NCBI RefSeq assembly: GCF_000350485.1
Contig: NZ_AORV01000078.1
Location: forward strand, 62,001 to 126,000
Length of the DNA: 64,000 nt
Direction of reading: 5' to 3'
From: Ruminiclostridium cellobioparum subsp. termitidis CT1112
GTDB taxonomy: Bacteria > Bacillota > Clostridia > Acetivibrionales > DSM-1351
Positions 24,213 to 32,656 of this stretch are shown here, in pieces. Below the pieces are notes generated by a model. It was not told the origin of the DNA and made no database searches. It saw only the letters and a program-made list of their open reading frames with translations. The position numbers were made by a program, and so were the translations under genes. Within the stretch, counting starts at the first letter, position 1; the number at the start of each line of letters is the position of its first letter.

Positions 24213-24851
24213 ATGAAAACCCTGATACAAAAATATCCTGTCATTTCTATTTTAAGGAACATACCGGAAAAATATCTTGTTCAGTACGTCAATGCAATTA
24301 TTAACGGAGGGATACACTGCTTTGAGGTAGCACTCAACACTCCGGACGGAGATAAACAAATTAAATTACTAAAACAGGAGTTTAAAAATAAAATAGTTGT
24401 GGGAGGCGGAACTGCCATAACTAAAGAGCGTATTGACAGAGCCGTTGAAGCCGGAGCCGAATTTTTACTTACTCCGTCTTCCTCAGAAAAAATAATCCGG
24501 TATTGTCATGATCAAAAAATTAAAATTCTTCCGGGCGTAATGACCCCTACAGATGTTGAATTGTGCGTATCATACGGCTATGACACCATGAAACTTTTTC
24601 CGGCCGGAGATTTACCTTTAAACTACGTCAAAAGTCTGAAGGGTCCTTTTGATCAAACCGATTATGTGGCCGTAGGCGGTATCTCCCTGTCCAATGCAGC
24701 ACAATATCTTGACAGCGGTTATTCAGGTCTAGGAATTGCAAGCGGCCTGGTTCCCGACGAATATATTATTAATATGGACTGGCCGGCAGTAACAGCTTAT
24801 ATTCGTGACAGGCTGCCGGCAATCATGACTGGTAAATACATTATTCAATAG
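24213..24851 (+). CDS. 2-keto-3-deoxy-6-phosphogluconate (KDPG)/KDPGal aldolase
   Basis: 212 residues, standard Eda length. The catalytic Glu lies in CFEVALNT (about residue 37) and the Schiff-base Lys in MKLFPAGD (about 128); GGGTAITKERIDRAVEAGAEFLLTPSSS and the phosphate-binding VAVGGIS segment are also typical. It splits the phosphorylated keto-deoxy acid to pyruvate and glyceraldehyde-3-phosphate, completing the pathway with the kinase 17 bases upstream. GGAGG precedes the ATG. It is distinct from the second aldolase at 38953-39600. Confidence 0.9.
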   Translation: MKTLIQKYPVISILRNIPEKYLVQYVNAIINGGIHCFEVALNTPDGDKQIKLLKQEFKNKIVVGGGTAITKERIDRAVEAGAEFLLTPSSSEKIIRYCHDQKIKILPGVMTPTDVELCVSYGYDTMKLFPAGDLPLNYVKSLKGPFDQTDYVAVGGISLSNAAQYLDSGYSGLGIASGLVPDEYIINMDWPAVTAYIRDRLPAIMTGKYIIQ

Positions 24852-24895
24852 GCTGATACTCAGCTTGAGACAAGACAGCTTCTTTTTAATCTAAA

Positions 24896-24937
24896 ATACG
24901 ACATATGCTGTTCCCAGGGCAGCCGCATATGTCGTAT
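24896..24937. terminator. Bidirectional terminator between KDPG aldolase and serS
   Basis: ATACGACATATGC (24896-24908) pairs perfectly with GCATATGTCGTAT (24925-24937), between two convergent genes. TTTTAGATT follows on the serS strand and AAATTTGGTTTTC on the other. Confidence 0.8.
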
Positions 24938-24969
24938 AAATTTGGTTTTCTTTCTGATTTATGTTCCTC

Positions 24970-26247
24970 TTATTTTATTACAGTCATCCCGCCCATGTAC
25001 GGCTGCAGCGCTGCCGGAATATTCACAGAACCGTCGGCATTCAGGTTGTTCTCCAGGAATGCAATCAGCATCCTTGGAGGAGCCACAACAGTATTGTTCA
25101 GGGTATGTGCAAAATATTTGCCGCTTTCCCCGTCAACACGGATTTTCAGGCGGCGGGCCTGTGCATCGCCGAGGTTTGAACAGCTTCCCACTTCAAAATA
25201 CTTTTTCTGCCTTGGTGACCAGGCCTCGATGTCAACTGATTTCACTTTTAGGTCAGCCAGATCTCCCGAACAGCATTCCAGAGTTCTGACAGGTATGTCA
25301 AGGGAACGGAACAAATCCACTGTATTCTGCCAGAGCTTGTCATACCACAGCATGCTATCTTCGGGCTTACAGACAACAATCATCTCCTGCTTTTCAAACT
25401 GGTGGATTCTATAAACGCCTCTTTCCTCAAGTCCGTGAGCACCTTTTTCCTTTCTGAAGCAGGGTGAATAGCTGGTCAAAGTCTGGGGCAGTGAGCTTTC
25501 GGGCAGTATGGTATCAATGAACTTACCTATCATCGAGTGTTCACTGGTTCCGATCAGATACAGATCCTCTCCCTCTATCTTGTACATCATGGCATCCATT
25601 TCAGCAAAGCTCATAACACCTGTCACAACTTCACTTCTGATCATAAACGGAGGGATGCAGTATGTAAATCCCCTGTCTATCATAAAGTCTCTCGCATAGG
25701 AAATTACGGCCGAATGAAGTCTTGCTATATTGCCCATCAGGTAGTAAAACCCGTTTCCAGCAACCTTTCTGGCACTGTCCAGGTCTATTCCGTTCAATTT
25801 TTCCATTATTTCAGTGTGGTACGGAACTTCAAAGTCCTTTAAAGCAGGTTGGCCATAGCGCTGAACTTCCACATTTTCGCTGTCGTCCCTGCCGAGGGGT
25901 ACACTTGGGTCTATTATATTGGGGATGGTCATCATTATTGTCTTTACTTTTGCTTCCAGTTCGTTTTCCTTTACTTCAAGCTCTGCCAGACGCGCAGCCT
26001 GATCATTGACTTTTTTCTTCAGCTGCTCGGCTTCCTCTTTTTTACCCTGGGCCATAAGTCCGCCGATTTGTTTGGAAATCTTGTTTCTGTCGGCCCTTAA
26101 AGCTTCCGCTTCCTGTTTGGCACTTCTCAGCCCGGCATCCAGAGCTATAACCTCGTCAACCAGGTCCAGCTTCTTGTCCTGGAACTTGTTTCTGATGTTC
26201 TGTTTGACTATTTCGGGATTTTCTCTTACAAATTTCAAGTCTAACAT
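24970..26247 (-). CDS. serS: Seryl-tRNA synthetase
   Basis: 425 residues, full length. The N-terminal coiled-coil arm that binds tRNA-Ser spans about residues 30-110 (Lys/Glu/Ala-rich), then the class II catalytic domain shows motif 2 (TSYSPCFRKEKGAHGLEERGVYRIHQFEKQE) and motif 3 (LNNTVVAPPRMLIAFLENN). It charges tRNA-Ser in the cytoplasm. The gene is preceded by a T-box leader (26275-26500) and ends in a terminator hairpin at 24896-24937, so it is a single-gene unit regulated by uncharged tRNA-Ser. Confidence 0.97.
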   Translation of the reverse strand: MLDLKFVRENPEIVKQNIRNKFQDKKLDLVDEVIALDAGLRSAKQEAEALRADRNKISKQIGGLMAQGKKEEAEQLKKKVNDQAARLAELEVKENELEAKVKTIMMTIPNIIDPSVPLGRDDSENVEVQRYGQPALKDFEVPYHTEIMEKLNGIDLDSARKVAGNGFYYLMGNIARLHSAVISYARDFMIDRGFTYCIPPFMIRSEVVTGVMSFAEMDAMMYKIEGEDLYLIGTSEHSMIGKFIDTILPESSLPQTLTSYSPCFRKEKGAHGLEERGVYRIHQFEKQEMIVVCKPEDSMLWYDKLWQNTVDLFRSLDIPVRTLECCSGDLADLKVKSVDIEAWSPRQKKYFEVGSCSNLGDAQARRLKIRVDGESGKYFAHTLNNTVVAPPRMLIAFLENNLNADGSVNIPAALQPYMGGMTVIK

Positions 26248-26274
26248 AATTTCACTCCTAATTTTGATTTTATT

Positions 26275-26500
26275 ATAATAAAAAAACTCTCATCCCAAAA
26301 AACCACTGGGACGAAAGTATTCCGCGTTGCCACCCAAATTGCCGGTACATACGTGCCGGCCACTCAAATAAAGTACTATACAGGGTACCAGCCTTCCGAC
26401 TTTTAATCGAAAGCTCAAAAAGTGGACTGATTTATACTCCCACCGATTCCCACCAGCCGTCGGCTCTCTGAAGAAAGTTCTAAATCTTGGCTTTTATCAT
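26275..26500 (-). promoter_or_regulatory. T-box leader (tRNA-Ser-responsive) of serS
   Basis: On the minus strand the conserved T-box sequence GGGTGGCAACGCGG lies at 26322-26338, followed by a terminator whose stem pairs CGTCCCA with TGGGATGAGAGT and ends in seven T's (about 26275-26312). Upstream AGAGAG-type stem I sequence is visible. The likely specifier codon is UCC (Ser) at 26424-26426 in the context AGTCCAC. Uncharged tRNA-Ser should stabilise the antiterminator and raise serS expression. This fills most of the 26248-26585 gap. Confidence 0.88.
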
Positions 26501-26585
26501 CGCTTATTATTAGCTTATTATTATTAGTATCATTATGCATAATTATATATATTTTTATTCTTATTTTCAAGAAAATTTTAAACAA

Positions 26586-27749
26586 TCATCTCCTATTCAA
26601 GCCCAATACCCTGGCCAACGCCTTGTCCCGGGTGACAATAGCACCTTTGGGACACAGTTCCTGACAGCAGAAGCAGCGGATACACTTGCTGTAATTCCAT
26701 TTAGGAATTATTTTGCCATCATGCTTTATAAAAGATATTACTTTTGATTTTTCAGGACATGCCTCATCACATTTTTTACATCCAATACACTTTTCCTCAA
26801 CCAAAACAGGATCTGGCGCCGTCAGGGAAGATACAAGACTGGTCAGACCCGGAGTCAGGAAGTTAACCACTTTTGCATTCCTGGAGAGCTTAAAATCCCT
26901 TGATTTCATATTTTCAATGCTCTCTCCCAGGACTTCTATTTCCTCCGGAAGCACTGTTCCCCACTTTGAATCCTGTGCAGCCTTTAAAACAGGTATGGAC
27001 AAAACATTCTCGTACCCTATAAGCCTCACTGCCGTGGAGTCAACTGCAGTAACGGACTTTCCCATGATCAGGGTATCCATTTGCCTGGGAGTCCCGTTTC
27101 TGGGCCCGTTTCCCTCCATAGCAACTATCCCGTCCAGAATTGCAAAACTGGTTTTGACCAAAGAGTTCAAATCCAAAAGCATTTTGGCAAAGCTGGCAGA
27201 ATCGGGCAGTTTGGTATGCCAGCCGGCTTTTTGCCCTCCGGGAATACAGCCGAACTGGTTTTTAACCGCCCCTGTATAATACATCATAGCATGGGTCTTA
27301 AGCTTTGGAAGAGTTATGACCACATCAGCCTCATGGGGGGCTTTGGCAATATCCCAGTATTTGTACATAAGCGGCTTATCAAGTTCACAGTGCACAGCCT
27401 GGTTAAAATCCGCAAACTTGACACCGTATTTATCCGCTATTTCCATAAAACCTGACTTTTCGGCGGCTTTCCTGGTATCCTCCTGTCCGGGGGAATCGCC
27501 AAAAGAAATGTTGTCACTATACTCTTTTACAATTCTGACAACCGCTTCAAAAACAGCATAATGGGTAATAATCGGAGACCCTTTCTCAACCACACTGAGA
27601 AAATTCGGCTTTAAAAGAACTTTGCTGTCCGCCGGAATGAGCTCCCGCAAAAAAGCCTGGCCTCCCAAAAGTTCAAAACCTTCTCTCAGCTTTCTTTCTA
27701 TCTGATCAACCTCATACCCGGTACATTTTAATAAAGCTACTTTTTCCAT
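26586..27749 (-). CDS. DUF362 protein with C-terminal 2x[4Fe-4S] ferredoxin domain
   Basis: About 387 residues. The DUF362 part (about 1-300) has VLLKPNFLSVVEKGSPIITH, FGDSPGQED, VVITLPKLKTHAMMYYTGAVKNQFGCIPG and DGIVAMEGNGPRNG. The C-terminus has two clusters, CIGCKKCDEACP and CIRCFCCQELCP, for two iron-sulfur centres. DUF362 proteins are common in anaerobes and presumed redox-related, but no reaction is established. The ATG at 27749 is chosen as the residue after it begins the conserved KVALLK stretch; the upstream GTG is possible. It forms a single gene between serS and a GNAT gene. Confidence 0.85.
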   Translation of the reverse strand: MEKVALLKCTGYEVDQIERKLREGFELLGGQAFLRELIPADSKVLLKPNFLSVVEKGSPIITHYAVFEAVVRIVKEYSDNISFGDSPGQEDTRKAAEKSGFMEIADKYGVKFADFNQAVHCELDKPLMYKYWDIAKAPHEADVVITLPKLKTHAMMYYTGAVKNQFGCIPGGQKAGWHTKLPDSASFAKMLLDLNSLVKTSFAILDGIVAMEGNGPRNGTPRQMDTLIMGKSVTAVDSTAVRLIGYENVLSIPVLKAAQDSKWGTVLPEEIEVLGESIENMKSRDFKLSRNAKVVNFLTPGLTSLVSSLTAPDPVLVEEKCIGCKKCDEACPEKSKVISFIKHDGKIIPKWNYSKCIRCFCCQELCPKGAIVTRDKALARVLGLNRR

Positions 27750-27833
27750 AGGCCTCACACTCTTGAAATTTATTATAGTTAATATTCTACCCTTATGAAA
27801 ATGTTAAGGCAACAGTCAAATTTACTAACCTGA

Positions 27834-28370
27834 CTAAGGGATAAATCCATAAAACATCCCGTCATAATACCTGCCTTCAATGAAATAGTAATCCTTCAAA
27901 CGTCCTTCCAGTACAAAACCGTTCTTTTCGAGAACACTGCAGGAGCCGGTATTTGCTTCAACTACGCGCGCATGGAGTTTATGCAGCTCAAGGACTTCAA
28001 ACGCAAAAGCTTTTAACAGCTCTACCACTTCGGTACCAAAGCCCTTTCCCCAACAGGACTTGCTCAAAACATAACCTATTTCTGCATGTCCTGCCTCTCT
28101 GTCTAAATTAAATATCATTGCGGTTCCGATTATTTGACGGCTGTATTTTTCTGTGACCGAGGCATAAAAATGGGTGCCCTCAGCCTCCCTTTTCAACATC
28201 TGCTCCACATGCCGTATGGTTTCATCGGGACTTTCCATCAGGCTCCAGCCGATAAAACGCGAGACCTCCTTATCGGAGGCATATTTGTGTATTTGGGCGG
28301 CATCATTCCGATTCAGAGCTGTAAAGCAGATTTTATCACCCTCCATTTGGTGTAACAGTTCAGTTGTCAT
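27834..28370 (-). CDS. GNAT-family N-acetyltransferase (RimJ/RimL type)
   Basis: 178 residues. GNAT fold features: ALNRNDAAQIHKYASDKEVSRFIGW at the start, the beta-4 strand (QIIGTAMIFNLDREAGHAEIGYVLSKSCWGKGFGTEVVELL, with the acetyl-CoA-binding GKGFGTE), and SCSVLEKNGFVLEGRLKDYYFIEGRYYDGMFYGFI. RimJ/RimL relatives acetylate protein N-termini or small molecules. GGAGAG precedes the ATG. The substrate is unknown. Confidence 0.88.
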   Translation of the reverse strand: MTTELLHQMEGDKICFTALNRNDAAQIHKYASDKEVSRFIGWSLMESPDETIRHVEQMLKREAEGTHFYASVTEKYSRQIIGTAMIFNLDREAGHAEIGYVLSKSCWGKGFGTEVVELLKAFAFEVLELHKLHARVVEANTGSCSVLEKNGFVLEGRLKDYYFIEGRYYDGMFYGFIP

Positions 28371-28434
28371 TTAGTCTCTCCTATACTTTTGATGCAGGGT
28401 ATCCAGACTTCAACAATATGGTATATCCGGCTGT

Positions 28435-29010
28435 TCAGATATTTTTCAGCTCCAGCCACATAACGGTCTGATTCCCGTTGCCGTCAAGCTCGGTAAATCC
28501 AAGCTCCCTATACATGTTAAATGTACCTCTGTACTGTTTCCGGGCATCATCCGCGTTTTTGAAGGGAAGGGATATTACAGCATCAAAACCCTGTTCCCGG
28601 AAGCCTTCTACAGCTTTTTTCAGCAAAAGCCTGGCGACGCCCTGCCCCCTGTATTCAGGGTGAATGACAAAGCAAATGACGCAGCCAACCTTCCTGTCCC
28701 CGGTTATATGACTCAAATCCCCGTCTATTCTGATAAACCTGTGTATGTCGTTTGCTCCGCACCAACCGATGCATTTGTCACCGTCAAAAGCCAGGTATCC
28801 CTTCATTGTACCGTTATTTATGCTTTCAACAGCTATGGCGCGGTTCTCCTCACCTGTCCTGTTCATCCAGACCTCCTGAGAGCAATCCGAATAATAAAAG
28901 GCACAGAAGCAGCCGGCCCAGTGCGGGGCATGTCCGAAATCCAGTCCTCCCAGATATTCCGTAAATGTCCCTGCAAGCTGGGGACTCAGTGGTTTAACAG
29001 TGTAATTCAT
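28435..29010 (-). CDS. GNAT-family N-acetyltransferase
   Basis: 191 residues from the ATG at 29010, which has AAAAGGAG 8 bases upstream; a longer in-frame extension to 29091 lacks a ribosome site. Residues about 118-150 carry the acetyl-CoA site (CFVIHPEYRGQGVARLLLKKAVEGFREQGFDAVISLPF), followed by MYRELGFTELDGNGNQTVMWLEL. The C-terminal half resembles GNAT enzymes with an ADDARKQYRGT insert. Substrate unknown; it neighbours a second GNAT gene but is not obviously its duplicate. Confidence 0.85.
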   Translation of the reverse strand: MNYTVKPLSPQLAGTFTEYLGGLDFGHAPHWAGCFCAFYYSDCSQEVWMNRTGEENRAIAVESINNGTMKGYLAFDGDKCIGWCGANDIHRFIRIDGDLSHITGDRKVGCVICFVIHPEYRGQGVARLLLKKAVEGFREQGFDAVISLPFKNADDARKQYRGTFNMYRELGFTELDGNGNQTVMWLELKNI

Positions 29011-29094
29011 AATTGCACTCCTTTTTTCAACTTTTATTGTCCTTTCAGGCTGGTAGTCTGTGATATCCCGGGGAAATTTAACCGACGGCAATAT

Positions 29095-29121
29095 GTGAAT
29101 TCAGATGTTACAGACTGCTAA
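29095..29121 (-). repeat. 27-bp inverted repeat, left copy
   Basis: Read on the minus strand this is TTAGCAGTCTGTAACATCT followed by GAATTCAC. It matches 31131-31157 on the plus strand with three mismatches, so the radical SAM and HD genes between them are bracketed by inverted repeats. This copy supplies the last codons and stop of the radical SAM gene. Confidence 0.65.
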
Positions 29122-30381
29122 CTTGTATCCCAGGTTTATGATTATGTTATGGAGTATATTTACCCTGGACTTTTTTATTCTGGTAAATATGGACCTAATG
29201 GAATAGAATTCTCTCCTGAACCACATATATCCTTCAAATAATTCCTCTTTGCTCATATTTTTAGGAAGGAATGCAACTTCCGTTTTTCCGTTGTAATTGC
29301 TCCAATTCCCGGTCAAAAGCCTGTTTTCCTCCTTCAGCCGGTCATATATGGGTGTTCCGGGCAGAGGGGTCAATATGCTGACCGTCGCACCGTCAATACC
29401 CAGATTATTGCATATCTCCAGAGTATCTTCAAATACATTTCTCTTATCGCCGTCAAAGCCGAAAATTATCCCTGCCTGGACACAAATACCGTTGTTATGG
29501 ATTTTGTCTATTATAGCTTTATACCTTTGTACCACATTTATGCCTTTATTGACACTGCCCAGACTTTCCTGTGAAAAAGACTCAATTCCCACAAAAAGGT
29601 ATATGCAACCGGCAGACCTGGCCAGTTTTAACAGCTCATCATCGTTGCACCTGTCCAGTGTAACCTGTGCCGCCCACTTTTTATTAAGCGCTTTCAGTTC
29701 CTTCATTAATTCTCTGGCATAATCTGTATCTCCCCAAAAATTGTCATCCCAGAATACAAAATATTTGTTTTTTATTGTTCCGATCTCGGCTATAACCTCC
29801 TGCACCGGCCGCTTCCTGAAAGGTTTACAGTATATCTGCTTCAGGTTGCAATAGCTGCAGGAATACGGGCAGCCTCTGGAAGAAAAAACTGCCCCCTTTG
29901 AAAACGGCCTCTTCTTAATCAAATCTCTTCTGGAGATGGGCAGGTTCTTCAAATCCGGAACAGTCTCGCAGGCATATCGTGTTCTTGCCTTTCCGTTGTA
30001 AAAATCCTCAAGAAATTCCGGCCAGATCAGCTCACCTTCACCTGTCAAAACATAATCGCAGTTTTTTCCCACCTCATCCGGAAGCAGCGTTGCATGGGGA
30101 CCTCCCATTACGACTCTTGTGTTTTTTGCCCTGAGTCTTTCGGCTATTTTATAGCAATGTTCGGCATTAGAGGTATTTACAGTGATTGCGGCCAGGTCGA
30201 ATTGTTTTTTATAAGGAATCTTTTGATTGTACTCGTCTATCAGGGTTATATCGTATTTGCTCTCATCTATAAAAGCTGCCAGATAAGGCATTGTAATCTG
30301 GATAAAATTGTTGAACTGCTTTTTTCTGAATCTGTTGATTTCTTCATTCTCAGGTGTTATTAATAAAATTTTCTTCTTCAT
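29101..30381 (-). CDS. B12-binding-domain radical SAM protein
   Basis: 426 residues. An N-terminal cobalamin-binding-like domain (about 1-150; VVMGGPHATLLPDEVGKNCDYVLTGEGE) precedes a radical SAM domain with the cluster motif CPYSCSYCNLKQIYC (about 170-185), and a C-terminal helper region. It uses SAM and an [4Fe-4S] cluster; members methylate or rearrange a range of substrates, and many are uncharacterised. The start ATG at 30381 has AAAGGGAGAG upstream. It ends KLAVCNI within the 29095-29121 repeat. The organism's cobalamin uptake operon (54-59 kb) is consistent with a B12-dependent role, but the substrate cannot be read. Confidence 0.88.
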   Translation of the reverse strand: MKKKILLITPENEEINRFRKKQFNNFIQITMPYLAAFIDESKYDITLIDEYNQKIPYKKQFDLAAITVNTSNAEHCYKIAERLRAKNTRVVMGGPHATLLPDEVGKNCDYVLTGEGELIWPEFLEDFYNGKARTRYACETVPDLKNLPISRRDLIKKRPFSKGAVFSSRGCPYSCSYCNLKQIYCKPFRKRPVQEVIAEIGTIKNKYFVFWDDNFWGDTDYARELMKELKALNKKWAAQVTLDRCNDDELLKLARSAGCIYLFVGIESFSQESLGSVNKGINVVQRYKAIIDKIHNNGICVQAGIIFGFDGDKRNVFEDTLEICNNLGIDGATVSILTPLPGTPIYDRLKEENRLLTGNWSNYNGKTEVAFLPKNMSKEELFEGYMWFRREFYSIRSIFTRIKKSRVNILHNIIINLGYKLAVCNI

Positions 30382-30447
30382 TACTTTTCTCTCCCTTTAT
30401 ATCCATCTTACCTTCCACACCTGAATTATACTCCAACTCATATCAAA

Positions 30448-30490
30448 AAACAACATTTAATTATCGTTTTTCAATAACTAAATGTTGTTT
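30448..30490 (-). terminator. Terminator after the HD-domain gene
   Basis: AAACAACATTTA (30448-30459) pairs perfectly with TAAATGTTGTTT (30479-30490). On the minus strand the stem is followed by a TTTTTT run. Confidence 0.8.
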
Positions 30491-30538
30491 CTTAATAATC
30501 CTTCTTCAAAGTCCTATTCACAGGCTCAATCAGCAAAC

Positions 30539-31099
30539 CTACTCCACAACCTCACATTCCCTCATTGCCAAAATAGTCTGTTCAATCAGGTAATCCAGTT
30601 CCCAGCCCAGCATTGCAGCGCCTCTCTCAATTACCTCACGGGAACAGCCCGCCGCAAAATTGGCAGTTTTGTACTTTTTCCTTACCGATTTTACCTCCAG
30701 ATCCGATACACTCCTGGACGGCCTCATCAGTGCCACTGCCCCGATCAGTCCGGTCAGTTCATCAACGGCATACAGCACCTTCTCCATTTCATGCTGGGGT
30801 TCAATATCCACAGTAAGCGCATAGCCATGGCTGGCAGTCGCACGGATGATCCTGGGGTCAATGCCCCTTTCCCGCATGATTTCCTGCTGCTTTATACAGT
30901 GCTGCTCAGGATAGAACTCAAAGTCCAGATCATGGAGCAGGCCGACTATTCCCCAGAAATCCTCCTCATTTTCATAACCTAATTTCCTTGAAAAATACCG
31001 CATTGTACTTTCAACTATCAGGGCATGTTTCAGATGAAATTCCTCCTTGTTATACTCCGTGAGCAACTCCCACGCCTCGCTTCTTGTCAGTTGACTCAA
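30539..31099 (-). CDS. HD-domain phosphohydrolase-like protein
   Basis: 186 residues starting at TTG 31099 behind AGAGGTGA. The HD metal-binding set is present: HALIVESTMR (first His), LLHDLDFE (HD pair) and YAVDELTGL (final Asp). HD proteins hydrolyse nucleotides or other phosphate esters in the cytoplasm; this compact YqeK/uncharacterised type has no clear substrate. It is transcribed with its own terminator at 30448-30490 and sits next to the inverted repeat at 31131-31157. Confidence 0.85.
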   Translation of the reverse strand: MSQLTRSEAWELLTEYNKEEFHLKHALIVESTMRYFSRKLGYENEEDFWGIVGLLHDLDFEFYPEQHCIKQQEIMRERGIDPRIIRATASHGYALTVDIEPQHEMEKVLYAVDELTGLIGAVALMRPSRSVSDLEVKSVRKKYKTANFAAGCSREVIERGAAMLGWELDYLIEQTILAMRECEVVE

Positions 31100-31130
31100 A
31101 TTTGATCACCTCTTAATAATTAAAATTATA

Positions 31131-31157
31131 TTAGTAGTCTGTAACATCTAAATTCAT
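31131..31157 (+). repeat. 27-bp inverted repeat, right copy
   Basis: TTAGTAGTCTGTAACATCT followed by AAATTCATAC. It mirrors the repeat at 29095-29121. Weaker relatives of the AGTCTGT core occur at about 29053, 33754 and 48937, so this may be a small dispersed repeat. Confidence 0.65.
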
Positions 31158-31180
31158 ACACTGGAGCAGTATCCGGTATG

Positions 31181-32362
31181 TCACTTCCGCAGTCTGCTGA
31201 CTGCCGCCTCCAATTGTTCAAAGGCCCTCACCAGTATCTGTCTGGGGCAGGCGATATTTATCCGCTGGAAACCCCTCCCCTCCTCACCGAACATCAAGCC
31301 GTTGTCCAGCCAGAGCCTGGCCTCATTTGCAACAAGGTCTTCCAGGGCATTGTCCGACAGGCCCAGCTCATTGAAATCCAGCCAGATAAGGTATGTGCCC
31401 TGGGGTTCTACAAGCTTTATTCCAGGAAGCCTTTCATTTAAAAAATTTCTCACAAAGGAAAGATTTCCGGCAAGATAGGTTTTGAGCTGTGAAAGCCATT
31501 CTGCTCCATATTCATAAGCCGCATGACATGCAGCCAGTCCCATTGTATTCAGCTGGCTGTAACCGCTTTTAACTATCTCCTGCTCAAACCGGAATTTCAT
31601 ATTGACATTTTGAATAAATATGTTTGAAACCTGAAGGCCCGCAAGATTAAAAGTTTTACTGGGTGCGGTACAGGTTATTGTCATGTTTGCGAATTCAGGC
31701 TTCAATGCAGCAAATATCAGATGTTTATACCCCTCAAAAATGAAGTCCGCATGAATTTCATCAGATACTACCATTACACCATGTTTTAAGCATATTTCCC
31801 CCAGCCTTATCAATTCCTCCCCGGTCCATACCCTGCCCACGGGATTGTGGGGATTGCACAAAATGAATACCTTCACATTGCCCGAAACTATTTTTTCCTC
31901 GAAGTCTTCAAAATCTATTTTATAAACACCGTCGTCATAAACAAGAGGACTATTTACAAGCACCCTTTTATTGGCTAATATGGCCTCCGAAAACGGATAA
32001 TAGACAGGCTGCTGGATTATGACACCGTCTCCCTTTTGGGTAAAGGCTCTGATTGCCATAGCAATGGCAAAAACAATTCCGGGAGTTTTGACCAGCCATT
32101 GGGGCCGGATATTCCATCCAAAGTTATCGGAATACCACTTATATAATGTAGAAAAGTATTCCTCTCTTACTTCAGAATACCCAAAGATACCATGCCGGCT
32201 GATTTTAACCAGTGCATCGGTCACCTGCGGAAGTGTTTTGAAATCCATATCTGCCACCCAGAGAGGAATTGCATCTTCAGGCTTTCCCCTCTGCTTTGCA
32301 AAATCATATTTTATTGAGTTTGTATTCCTTCTGTCGATTATTTCATCAAAATCATATGTCAT
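31181..32362 (-). CDS. MalY/PatB-type PLP enzyme (cystathionine beta-lyase family)
   Basis: About 393 residues, fold-type I aminotransferase family. The N-terminus YDFDEIIDRRNTNSIKYD is a MalY/PatB signature; the PLP Lys lies in TAPSKTFNLAGLQ near residue 230, and CNPHNPVGRVW and SDEIHADF supply cofactor contacts. MalY/PatB proteins usually cleave cystathionine or similar C-S bonds to pyruvate, ammonia and a thiol. GGAGA lies 6 bases before the ATG at 32362, so the ATG two codons upstream is not used. It is divergent from cysK, fitting a sulfur-amino-acid theme. Confidence 0.88.
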   Translation of the reverse strand: MTYDFDEIIDRRNTNSIKYDFAKQRGKPEDAIPLWVADMDFKTLPQVTDALVKISRHGIFGYSEVREEYFSTLYKWYSDNFGWNIRPQWLVKTPGIVFAIAMAIRAFTQKGDGVIIQQPVYYPFSEAILANKRVLVNSPLVYDDGVYKIDFEDFEEKIVSGNVKVFILCNPHNPVGRVWTGEELIRLGEICLKHGVMVVSDEIHADFIFEGYKHLIFAALKPEFANMTITCTAPSKTFNLAGLQVSNIFIQNVNMKFRFEQEIVKSGYSQLNTMGLAACHAAYEYGAEWLSQLKTYLAGNLSFVRNFLNERLPGIKLVEPQGTYLIWLDFNELGLSDNALEDLVANEARLWLDNGLMFGEEGRGFQRINIACPRQILVRAFEQLEAAVSRLRK

Positions 32363-32487
32363 ATGCATTCTCCTTGTAATAGCAGCAGCGCTTATTTTTA
32401 ATTATGGACTTGCAAAAATATATCCAACCGCCAATTAAAAATTTTTTATTATCCATTATATTACTCTGTTAAAAAAGCAAAGTCAAT

Positions 32488-32580
32488 ATCATACTAAACA
32501 TATATTAATAATATATGTTTAGATTTATTGTTGACATTTCATATGAGTTGTTTTATAATCAAATCATACTAATTATATAT
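32488..32580. promoter_or_regulatory. cysK promoter with repeat operator-like sites
   Basis: TTGACA (32531-32536), a 17-base spacer and TATAAT (32554-32559) are a consensus sigma-A promoter for cysK. Two copies of ATCATACTAA..ATATAT lie at 32488-32505 and 32563-32580, one before and one after the promoter, and the first is also part of a palindrome CTAAACATATATTA/TAATATATGTTTAG (32494-32522). Such placement suits a cysteine-responsive Rrf2-type repressor like CymR; the identity of the factor is inferred. Confidence 0.6.
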
Positions 32581-32656
32581 GAAATATAGGAAATGTATTA
32601 AACTGTATAAAAAGAAAATATAATAAAATAATTAATTATAAAAGGAGAGTATTGAT

